A stretch of DNA of 64,000 nt from Nostoc sp. NIES-4103 (GTDB lineage Bacteria > Cyanobacteriota > Cyanobacteriia > Cyanobacteriales > Nostocaceae). How positions within the stretch are numbered: the first letter of the stretch is position 1; every line of letters starts with the position of its first letter. The position numbers and the translations under genes are program-made. Below the pieces are notes generated by a model. That model saw only the letters and a list, made by a program, of their open reading frames with translations. It was not told where the DNA came from and did not search any database. Positions 51,639 through 59,400 of this stretch are shown here, piece by piece. The stretch spans positions 2,336,208 to 2,400,207 of the forward strand of contig NZ_AP018288.1 in the NCBI RefSeq assembly GCF_002368335.1, in the 5' to 3' direction.

Positions 51639-52385
51639 CTACTGAATGCCCACAGTTAAGGTGTAGTTGATAGGATAGGGCTTTGGATTATCTACTTGAA
51701 TGTGATAATCCTCGGTCTTTGGGAGACGACCGTACCAAGATTGAGTGTGAAGCTTGCTGCCATTTTCAAGTAATGTGCCATCAACTCCATAAAGTGTCAG
51801 CCAAGAAGTATTTGCTCCTGGTGAATTGACATTCACCGACATTAACTGGAAAGCCCTAGCATTTGCCAAATAAAAGCGGGAAGTGTGGGGGAGAAGAGTA
51901 CCACTAATGACTTCAGAAGTGGCTCCAGGAGCAAATTGGATACGTTGTCCAGTAATTTGTGGAGTATTAGGAGCGATCGCAATTCTCAAGTTGTAGTCAA
52001 CTCCAGCTGGTTTGAGTGCTTCAATATAATAATCCTGAGTTTTTGGCAAACGACCGCGCCAACTTGTTAACTCTTGAGGCGCAACAATTAAGCGTGTACC
52101 ATCAGCGCCAGTCATGGTCAAATAGACGCGAGATTGAGATGAATCCGCTTCGATAGTCATCAATTGGTTGGCATTAGCCCTAAGTACATAGCGAACTGGG
52201 TAATAGTTTTTGTTGTGATATACCACTGTTGAAGTAGCACCAGGCGCAAACTCAATGCGTTGTGTTTGATATCCCGCGGGTACTGTGCGAGCAGCAGCAG
52301 GACGGTTTGGTAATACCATTACGCCTGCGATTCCTAAACCAATCATGCTAGAGCAAATTAGACTGCTAAGTGTACTTTTCATCAT
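51639..52385 (-). CDS. Exported protein with two tandem beta-sandwich repeats
   Basis: 248 residues from the ATG at 52385 (AAGGAAAAT upstream; ATG ATG). A signal peptide covers about 1-32 (SSLICSSMIGLGIAGVMVL, cut near AAA). Two homologous repeats follow: the first starts QRIEFAPGATSTVV and ends LPKTQDYYIEAL, the second starts QRIQFAPGATSEVI and ends LPKTEDYHIQVD; each is about 100 residues and contains W-x-G-RLPKT-x-DY. The form resembles pre-peptidase C-terminal (PPC)-like or related cyanobacterial beta-domains, but the assignment is uncertain. It probably acts in the periplasm or outside the cell. Neighbours are other small exported proteins with gaps of 117-155 nt. Confidence 0.8.
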   Translation of the reverse strand: MMKSTLSSLICSSMIGLGIAGVMVLPNRPAAARTVPAGYQTQRIEFAPGATSTVVYHNKNYYPVRYVLRANANQLMTIEADSSQSRVYLTMTGADGTRLIVAPQELTSWRGRLPKTQDYYIEALKPAGVDYNLRIAIAPNTPQITGQRIQFAPGATSEVISGTLLPHTSRFYLANARAFQLMSVNVNSPGANTSWLTLYGVDGTLLENGSKLHTQSWYGRLPKTEDYHIQVDNPKPYPINYTLTVGIQ

Positions 52386-52502
52386 ATTTTCCTTGATTGT
52401 GAAGGTTTTCTCGTTGATAGAAAGACCTGTTTCCAAAAAGAAGCGATAAGATCAATAGATTGGGTAACGGCGCAATACTTCACACCTTTACTTGCTCAGA
52501 AT

Positions 52503-52790
52503 TCAAGCAAGTGCCTTGGTTGCCAATTTATCAGATGTTTGCTGTTGGTGCTGAGTAAGATAACACTGAGCGCGAAAGCGTAACTCCATCAACTGCTCAT
52601 ATAAAGGATTAAGCTGACATAAAGGTGGAATGTGAGCGATCGCCTGATTGAAAAATCTGATGTCTCTGGCAAATGGACAAGTAGCTGGAATGAGTTTGCA
52701 TAATAATTGTGCTTGTTTATAATCACAAATTACGATGCTGTTCAGTTTTTCGCGGATTGGGTTTAGTAACTCTAATTTCTGTATGTTCAT
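52503..52790 (-). CDS. Mo-dependent nitrogenase C-terminal-like (Mo-nitro_C) small protein
   Basis: 95 residues. The central motif PATCPFARDIRFFNQAIAHIPPLCQLNPLYEQL is here described in parts: TCPFARDI, HIPPLCQLNPLYE and LRFRAQCYL, which match the Mo-nitro_C family, a cyanobacterial domain named for its occurrence beside molybdenum nitrogenase components but also found as stand-alone proteins. Four Cys are present, two in conserved positions. No nif genes lie nearby. No signal peptide. The role of the stand-alone form is unknown. Confidence 0.85.
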   Translation of the reverse strand: MNIQKLELLNPIREKLNSIVICDYKQAQLLCKLIPATCPFARDIRFFNQAIAHIPPLCQLNPLYEQLMELRFRAQCYLTQHQQQTSDKLATKALA

Positions 52791-52925
52791 AGTGATTCTC
52801 TTTGAATTTAGTTAACCAGTCATTGTTGTGCCAAAAATTAATGCATACTCCTATATTATTCAGGCAAGCTTATTGATTAGTTTCGGCTTTTCCAAGAAAT
52901 TTTGATTGTCTACACTAATCTATTT

Positions 52926-53063
52926 TCAGATAACAATCCATTGGCATACCAATTTATTATCTACAATAGTCCAGTGGGCAATTAATTTATCATTTTTAAC
53001 TAATCTGGTACAAACAGGGCGAACAATAGTTTGTTGAGAATCGGTCAAATTTAGAGAATTCAT
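52926..53063 (-). CDS. 45-residue hypothetical protein
   Basis: The ATG at 53063 follows GGAGTGAAACG, a good ribosome binding site; a longer in-frame start at 53153 has none. The product begins MNSLNLTDSQQTIVRPVCTR, continues LVKNDKLIAHWTIVDNKLVC and ends QWIVI. Two Cys. The sequence reads like small cyanobacterial proteins of similar length that I cannot name. It lies between the beta-barrel gene (119-nt gap) and the Mo-nitro_C gene (135-nt gap) on the same strand. Confidence 0.6.
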   Translation of the reverse strand: MNSLNLTDSQQTIVRPVCTRLVKNDKLIAHWTIVDNKLVCQWIVI

Positions 53064-53182
53064 CGTTTCACTCCATGAATTTCTGTGGTTAACAAAATAT
53101 TTTTGGGAAATGTGGATGGTGTAAAATTGAAAGCCTTTGTTACTACCATCCATTCAGCATTTAATTTCACAATTAAGAATTT

Positions 53183-53731
53183 TTAGAATTGGTAGCCAAC
53201 ACCAAATTGAAAACTAACAGCATCGGCGTTACTATTTTCATAAGCATTGAAACCCAATTTGGCATCACCAAAAGCAACTACATTCTTACTCAGATAAGTT
53301 TCTACACCACTATCGAGTACAACTGAATTGCGATTACCTATAGGAGTATCATCTCCTTTTTTGCCGATGAAGGAGTAGCCAGCACCTGCATAGAGATTGG
53401 TATTTTTGGCAATTGGTATATCGTAAGTAATCGTTGGTATTGTTGCGGTTGTTTTATTGTCGAAGAGGAATGAGCCACGAACTGAAACAGGTGTACGAGG
53501 TATAGCAACACGACCTTGGATATCGCCACCCAATTGAGCATTATCTCTATCATGTCCACCACTAGTAACACCTGGGGCAATACCAATGCCAATATAGTCA
53601 CCTGCCATACCTTGTGGAACTGAAGCCGCAGCCGCAGATTTGGCAAATGAGAAAGTCATTGTGCCAGCAATCCCAAGGGAAAGCATACCAGTTAATAAAG
53701 GTAATTTGGGATTTTTAATTAAAGTTGTCAT
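53183..53731 (-). CDS. Outer-membrane beta-barrel protein (opacity/OmpA-like small porin)
   Basis: 182 residues. The signal peptide is MTTLIKNPKLPLLTGMLSLG through AKSAAAAS. The mature part alternates polar and hydrophobic residues: YIGIGIAPGVTS, DIQGRVAIPRTPVSVRGSFL, ITYDIPIAKNTNLYAGAGYS, and ends VSFQFGVGYQF with a C-terminal Phe, the usual signal for outer-membrane insertion. The eight-stranded barrel size fits. A GAGGAGAAAAGAAG ribosome binding site precedes the ATG, and a perfect palindrome lies 40-60 nt upstream in the likely leader. It could be a surface or small-solute barrel; function unknown. Confidence 0.85.
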   Translation of the reverse strand: MTTLIKNPKLPLLTGMLSLGIAGTMTFSFAKSAAAASVPQGMAGDYIGIGIAPGVTSGGHDRDNAQLGGDIQGRVAIPRTPVSVRGSFLFDNKTTATIPTITYDIPIAKNTNLYAGAGYSFIGKKGDDTPIGNRNSVVLDSGVETYLSKNVVAFGDAKLGFNAYENSNADAVSFQFGVGYQF

Positions 53732-53770
53732 CTTCTTTTCTCCTCATTCTTTAGAACTAATAAAACTTGA

Positions 53771-53790
53771 TGTTTTGGTTTTCCAAAACA
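53771..53790 (-). promoter_or_regulatory. Perfect palindrome upstream of the beta-barrel gene
   Basis: TGTTTTGG, loop of four, CCAAAACA. It lies 40-60 nt upstream of the start codon at 53731. It could be an operator or a stabilising 5' leader hairpin; no direct evidence for either. Confidence 0.45.
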
Positions 53791-53896
53791 GTTAACTTTG
53801 TATATTTACAGTTTCTAGTTTTTTCAGAGAAGCGTGGGTGAAGAAGGATAAGTTAGTGATTAATTTAAAAATAACTTAGCAACGATTTATAAAGTA

Positions 53897-53943
53897 CTGG
53901 CGTGGTAAGACTAAAGTTGTGCATTAGTCTTGCCACGCCAGCA
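53897..53943. mobile_element. Minimal MITE remnant, GGCGTGG(T/C)AAGACTAAA family
   Basis: Two inverted ends, CTGGCGTGGTAAGACTAAAG and TTAGTCTTGCCACGCCAG, almost back to back (about 47 bp), as if the interior had been lost. It borders the next element directly. Confidence 0.65.
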
Positions 53944-53950
53944 GTAGTGT

Positions 53951-54067
53951 GACCGGACTAAAATAGTGCATTAACGTAGACGCGTAAGCGGCTTGCCGCA
54001 GGCTACCACAGAGACGCAGAGAACACAGAGATATTAGAAGAAATTTATGCACTATTTTAGTCCGGTC
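53951..54067. mobile_element. MITE-like element, CCGGACTAAAATAGTGCA family, short form
   Basis: Ends ACCGGACTAAAATAGTGCAT and ATGCACTATTTTAGTCCGGT are perfect inverted repeats of 20 bp. The interior has ACGTAGACGCGTAAGCGGCT and GCAGAGAACACAGAGATATT. It equals the element at 10851-11022 without that copy's GC-rich insertion. Confidence 0.82.
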
Positions 54068-54437
54068 GTGCTAGTAGGGTGTGTTATGCCGCAGGCTAAC
54101 GCACCGATAAATATGGTATCTTGTGGCTAATTCTTACTCTCTCAAACTGCCAAAACCAGCCCATAGCTGACTTTATTAATTACGAATTACGAATTGATAT
54201 TGCCTGGAAATGACTTAAAAAATGGCTTGTATTTTGTATACCCATAAAGTGAATTTATATCTATTTATTTTCTCTTATCAAAATTATCAACTGGAAAAAA
54301 TTTGAATTGTTGAACTGCGGAACTGACTAGACCTCTTGCAAAAGTCTCCATTTTTAACTCTTTCTCTGTGCCTCTGCGGCTCTGCGTGAGGTAAAAAATT
54401 ATTTATGCAAGAAGTCTACTATAGACCTATGAGCTTT

Positions 54438-54935
54438 TTATGAAATAGGTTCAGCAGGTGGGGGAAAAATCTCAATGCCATGCTTAGGAGCTACATTCAG
54501 AATCTTTTCTATGTCGATGGGATTTAGAGGTGATCCAGAAACAACCTGATTTACTGGTTTCCCAACTTCTGCAATAAATTTCTCAAATCCAGATGGTGTT
54601 AGCCAAACGAGCATCTTTACAGGTAAAGAAGTTTTGTTAGTAAATTGATGTACTTGCCCTTTAGGAGAATGAAGAAACATTCCAGAGGTAGCTATGATTT
54701 TCTCCCCATCTAGATGAAATTCTAATTCTCCTTCTAGTATGTAAAAAGATTCATTTTCCCACGAATGCCGATGAGGTGGCGCTCCACCCCCTTGTGGTGC
54801 AATCACTACTTCACAGAAGGTATAAACCTCTGCTGTTTCTTCGCCTACTGCTTTGAAGGTGTATAGATCCTCTGCAAACCAGTAAGAAGTCCCTTGACCG
54901 GGTGGTTGTAGCAAACCAGTTTGTTGAATAGTCAT
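54438..54935 (-). CDS. Cupin-domain protein
   Basis: 165 residues with a single Cupin_2 barrel. Motif 1 reads PPHRHSWENESFYILEGELE (metal ligands H, H, E expected) and motif 2 HSPKGQVHQFTNKT (His). The N-terminal segment GTSYWFAEDLYTFKAVGEET is typical of small bacterial cupins related to quercetin-2,3-dioxygenase-like proteins. All expected metal ligands seem present, so it is probably a metal-binding enzyme or sensor, substrate unknown. The gene stands alone on the minus strand with AGGAGAATTTGA-like sequence before the ATG. Confidence 0.88.
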   Translation of the reverse strand: MTIQQTGLLQPPGQGTSYWFAEDLYTFKAVGEETAEVYTFCEVVIAPQGGGAPPHRHSWENESFYILEGELEFHLDGEKIIATSGMFLHSPKGQVHQFTNKTSLPVKMLVWLTPSGFEKFIAEVGKPVNQVVSGSPLNPIDIEKILNVAPKHGIEIFPPPAEPIS

Positions 54936-55048
54936 TCAAATTCTCCTAATTATATGAATTGCATTTATTATTAGTCCTTTGATGATTGAGGGACAATAAA
55001 TGTCCCCCAATGATTGTGCAAATTCAATGTGTTTTAGCTGAATAGTGA

Positions 55049-55321
55049 CTAATTCTGAACTAATGCAGCCCAAGTATTTGCACCAACAATGCCATCTACT
55101 GTCAGCCCCATTGCTTGTTGAAAGTTCTCAACAGCAGTAACAGTTTCATCCAGAAAATTGCCAGTCACAGGTAAGTTTGTTCCATCGGGCAAAGTACCAT
55201 ATCCTTCTAAGATTAGAAGCTGTTGCAAAATAGCTACTGTCAAGCTAGAGTACATTGGTTTTTGAAGCTGTAGCAGATCATCGCTAAGATTTGCGATCGC
55301 AGTTTTAGTAACAGTAGTCAT
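55049..55321 (-). CDS. Small peptidoglycan-binding-domain protein
   Basis: 90 residues. Most of the chain is one PG_binding_1 domain: SSLTVAILQQLLILEGY, DGTNLPVTGNFLDETVTAVE, NFQQAMGLTVDGIVGANTWA, with the terminal VDGIVGANTW motif that is characteristic. A short N-terminal extension without signal peptide precedes it. Stand-alone domains of this type bind cell-wall muropeptides when exported; no export signal is evident here, so location is uncertain. It is flanked by repeats and has no obvious operon partner, though the cupin gene lies downstream on the same strand (113-nt gap). Confidence 0.85.
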   Translation of the reverse strand: MTTVTKTAIANLSDDLLQLQKPMYSSLTVAILQQLLILEGYGTLPDGTNLPVTGNFLDETVTAVENFQQAMGLTVDGIVGANTWAALVQN

Positions 55322-55831
55322 GAATGTCTTCCTTTTTTTTAATGAATCTTAATTATGGGTGAGTCAGTAACTCAGCACCACTAATATTGAGTTTCTTATT
55401 TGCAAGGATATTTGAGGGTGAAGAAAGATAAGTTAGCGGCTAAGATAAAAAACTTATGATATCAGGGGCTAATTAGATGGCCTGTTCCCTATTCCCTGCC
55501 ACCGTTGCGGGCTTGGTCAATGACTTGAGAATGATTTAATATTGGTATATTAATCAATTTGTGAATGAAGAAGGGGAAGGGAAAAGGGGAAGGGAAACCC
55601 GTATTTAAAAATAGGGGTTTCAAGTATGGTAATACAGCTTGCCGACCGTAGGTGGTAATGCCAATCAATGCTTTTTGAGATTTTCTACTCATCTAAATAC
55701 CAATTCGTAATTCGTAATTAAGATTCGTCAGATTTAATCAGGTTTGCTGGTTGGAATCTGTTGCGTTGTTTTGGAGAATTGGTATGATACTTTTTTCAAG
55801 GATTTTGCAGAAATTTTTGTTTAATCTTACC
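55322..55831. other. Intergenic region without supported gene
   Basis: 510 bp. It contains a purine-rich run with GGGGAAGGG repeats (55569-55592) and AT-rich DNA. A minus-strand frame at 55489-55692 begins with KALIGITTYGR, which recalls the start of class I glutamine amidotransferase-like (peptidase C26) proteins, but then runs into repeat DNA; at most a short remnant. Confidence 0.55.
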
Positions 55832-56209
55832 TTATTTGAGCATTTGATCTAGCAGTTTTCTAGCAGGTTGTGCTTTAGCCAAGGCTGCTTGATGATCACT
55901 ATAAGCACGAACAAGACGAGAAAGACCACTCACACCTGACTTGAGTTGCTCAAGGTCTTCACCACTAGCGAGTTCCCCATCAAGCATTCGTCCGATTAAA
56001 GGTTTGATGTCGCCGACTTCTTGCCGGACTTTTTGCAACTTTTCTACAGAACTCAGTAAAGTTTTAAGTGAGTTCAAGATGTCGTCAATATCTTGGGCGT
56101 CTTCTACTGGTTCAGACCCATCTTTAGTTGTTGCTGTCTCTTCAATGTCTGAAACCGTAGGCAATTCTTGTGCAGACGTTTCAGTTTTCACCCCGTTTGA
56201 CCGTGCCAT
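55832..56209 (-). CDS. Hypothetical helical protein
   Basis: 125 residues from the ATG at 56209, preceded by GAGGAAGC; the frame is open farther upstream but that part encodes only repeat-derived Pro/Ser-rich sequence. The N-terminal 45 residues are acidic and probably disordered. The rest is helical: DDILNSLKTLLSSVEKLQKV, RQEVGDIKPLIGRMLDGELA and LSRLVRAYSDHQAALAKAQP, ending RKLLDQMLK, suggesting a coiled-coil scaffold. No family recognised. It is located downstream of the WD40/AAA-like gene on the same strand, 249 nt away, with repeat DNA between. Confidence 0.7.
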   Translation of the reverse strand: MARSNGVKTETSAQELPTVSDIEETATTKDGSEPVEDAQDIDDILNSLKTLLSSVEKLQKVRQEVGDIKPLIGRMLDGELASGEDLEQLKSGVSGLSRLVRAYSDHQAALAKAQPARKLLDQMLK

Positions 56210-56458
56210 CAACGCTTCCTCAAAAATTTTCTTAAGTGTAGCGCTTATCTGCGGATTGTGGGACTGAGCGGGGGGATAGGGAGCAGGGGGGCAGGGGTGC
56301 GGGGGAGATAGGGGGGATGAGGGGGATGAGGGAGAAATTCTTTTTCCTATGTCCCATGCCCCATGCCCGAATGGCACTAAGTTTAGTTTTATCTGTTGAG
56401 GCAAGCTGGGGGAGCTGGGGAAGCGGGGGGTGCTGGGGGAGACAAAGACATCAATACA
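56210..56458. repeat. Short tandem repeats between the helical-protein and WD40 genes
   Basis: G-rich and C-rich short repeats (GGGGGATAGGGAGCAGGGGG, GATGAGGG units, GGGGGAGCTGGGGAAGCGGG). Similar units continue into the 3' end of the WD40 gene. Confidence 0.7.
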
Positions 56459-59400
56459 TTACCGTAGTGCAAAGTCATAAAAAATACTCTTTTCTCCCCC
56501 AGCCTCCCCAGCCTCCCCAGCCTCCCCAGCTTTTCTTAGTGACATTCCCCCATGCCCCATTGCCCCATTGCCCCACTCCCTTTGGTCGTGGGGGCCCCGA
56601 GTTCCCCATTCCTTTTTCCTACAAATCGAGCGATCGCTTTTTTCTAATGCTGTATTGGTTTTCAAGTAATCTTGCATGAGAGTGCAACCATAAGCAAGTG
56701 CATCTAGGTTCAGAATTCGCTGCAAATTCCATATAATCAATGTGTTGTCATCACCTCCTGAAACTAGTAAAGTGCCGTCGCGGCTAATGGCAATTTTCCT
56801 GATGGCTGCGGTATGTCCTTTGAGGGTGGTTAGTTCTGTACCATCCAGTTTCCAAAGTTTGATAGTAGTGTCTACGCTGCCAGAAGCAACTATTTTGCCA
56901 TCGGGACTAAACGCTACTCCCCAAATGCCAGCTGTATGTCCAGTGAGTGTTTTCAGCAACTTGCCCCTTCGGGGTGACGCTCCTGCGTCGCTAACGCTGG
57001 CGCTAACGCCAGTCGCCTGCGGAGGGTATCCCTCCTTCAGCGCTGGCTCACCTTCAACTGTCCACAGTTTAACGGTATTGTCGGCACTTGCAGAAGCTAC
57101 CATTTTACTGTCTTGGCTAAAGGCAACTCTCCACACTGTCGCCGAGTGTCCTACAAGAGTTCTCAACAATTTTCCTTCAAGCGTCCACAGTTTAACGGTA
57201 CCATCGCCGCTGGCTGAGGCAACGAGCCGACCATCTGGACTAAATGCAACTTGCCAGACTTGGGCTGTATGTCCAGTGAGAATCTGCGGTGCAGGTTGGC
57301 TACGCTTCCATATTTGAGCAATTCTGTCAACATTAGCGATCGCGATCGTTTGACCATCTGGACTCAATGCGGCTGCTGTGATTTTGCCGTAAGCATCTTT
57401 GTAACTGGCAACAGTAGTGCCATCTCGCCGCTGGATTTTTACCGTATCATCGTAGCTGGCAAGAGCAATTAACTTGCCGTCTTGACTGAATGAAATGTCA
57501 AAAACTGTGCCCCCACCGGTCAAAGTTTTGAGCAATTTACCTTGGCGATTCCAAAGTTTAGCGGTGTTTTCGTGGCTAGCTGTGGCGATGATGGAACTTT
57601 GGTCGGTGATAGCTATTGACCAAATCCCCGCTTTATGGGCAACGATTGACTTTTGGAATGGATTTTGACTTTGCCAGAGTCTGACAACGTTTTCTGCACC
57701 TGCCGAAGCAATAAAACTGCTGTCTTTGCTCCAACTCACTCCCCAAACAGATGCAGTATGTCCTTTAAGCGTCCTCTGTTCTGTACCATCAATGTGCCAA
57801 AGTTTTATCGTTTTGTCCTGACTCGCCGAGGCAATTGTTTGACCATCGGGACTAAAGGCGACTCCTTGAATTCCGGCACTGTGACCTTTAAGAGTTTGAT
57901 ACTGGCTGTATTTACCTGTGCTGTCTCGCTGCCAAAGTTTGACGGTTGTGTCTTCACTCGATGAAGCAATCATCTGACCGTCAGGGCTGAAAGCTACTCC
58001 CATAACCCAAGCACTGTGACCTTTGAGAGTTTGGAGTAAGTTGGCGTTTTGCCAGCCTGAAGTGTCTCGTTTCCAAAGTTTTACTGTTTTGTCTATATTT
58101 GCAGCAGCAACGATTTGACCATCAGGACTAAAGGCGACTCCCAAGAACCCCTCGCTGTCACTTGGAAACGTGTTGAGTAAAGTACCGTCTCGCTTCCAGA
58201 TTTTCACCGTTTTATCCCAACTGGCAGAGGCGAGGAATTGACCATCGGGACTAAAGGCTACTCCCCACACCGAAGCAGTGTGACCTTTGAAAGTGTTAAC
58301 CACAGTGCCATCTCGCCTCCAGAGTTTAATTGTGCCATCTTCACCTGCTGAGGCGAGTATTTGACCGTCAGGGCTAAAATGGACTACCCTAACTGCTTTT
58401 TTATGACCTTTGAGAGTTGCAATTTGTGTACCATCACGTCGCCACAGCTTGATGGTTTGATCCATACTTGCTGAGGCAATTAAAGAACTATCAGGACTAA
58501 CATCTACTGCTAAAACAGCTGCTGTATGACCAGAAAAACGGTTGTACTCATCTGCTCCATAAACAGCTTGCTCTAAGACATTCTCTACCTGACGCTGAAT
58601 ATTGATGTTTGGTTTACCTAGTTTTTGCAGTTTATGTTTAGCTTTAATTGCCTCAATGAGGGCATCTAATCTGCGATTTGAGGTAAACAATCCCTCTGAT
58701 GAAGATACAAGTGCTTTAATTTCGCTGCTTTTGGCTTGAATTTCGCTTTCGTTGGCTTGGTGGTAGAGAATAAAACTCCCTATGCCCAATGCCGTAGAAA
58801 CGAGCAATCCGATACATACTGCAATTAAAAGCAATCTTTGGAATTTAGCAGTTTGTTTTTCTTGTGCTAGCCGTGCTTCTACTTCTAGTGCCCGTGCTGC
58901 TTCTAATGCTGTTTGCACTTGGCGCTGTTCGTATTCTTGACTAGCGGCTAAAAATTGATAATCTAAATTGCTGAGACTTTTGCCCTGTGCCCACTGTTGA
59001 GTATCTTTAAGAGCCTTTCCGCGCAACAGACGCGATTCGTCTTGATAGCCTGATGCTACCCATGCATTGAATGTTTGCGAGTAAGGACGGAGATTATCTA
59101 ACTGTCTGATTACCCATTCAGCATTGAAAACACTTTCATAGATGGGATTTTTAATTTTGAGGTAGCCGTTGTGTTTCTTGACTAAACCAGATAACAATAG
59201 TTCTGTCTGTTCTCGACTATCATCAGTTGGTACACCAGATGTTTGATTTGACTGTGCTTGCAGTATTTGTTGATAAAGTCCTAGCAAGCGTCCGGCTCGG
59301 TGTTCGTAAAAAAGTAGGCGATCTCTGATGGTGCGGAGGTGTTCGGGTTCATCTTGAGATTCCCAATGTTGGATAATGCGGGACTTGATTAATTGCTCTA

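Larger units (their letters stand above)
53732..54437. other. Intergenic region with leader palindrome and repeat elements
   Basis: 706 bp. From left: palindrome at 53771-53790, minimal MITE at 53897-53943, full MITE-like element at 53951-54067, partial GTAGGGTGTGTTA element at about 54073-54105, then AT-rich DNA and a CTCTGTGCCTCTGCGGCTCT repeat at about 54365-54392. No gene seen. Confidence 0.75.

Noticed and set aside
51639..52385. Assignment of the double-repeat exported protein to a named lysozyme-inhibitor or PPC family
   Set aside because: The W-x-G-RLPKT-x-DY motif and fold class are suggestive, but I could not place it firmly, so it is left as unknown beta-repeat protein.
55489..55692. 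67-codon minus-strand frame starting with KALIGITTYGR
   Set aside because: The first 15-20 residues recall class I glutamine amidotransferase-like (peptidase C26) proteins, but the rest is repeat-derived. Too short to call a pseudogene with confidence.
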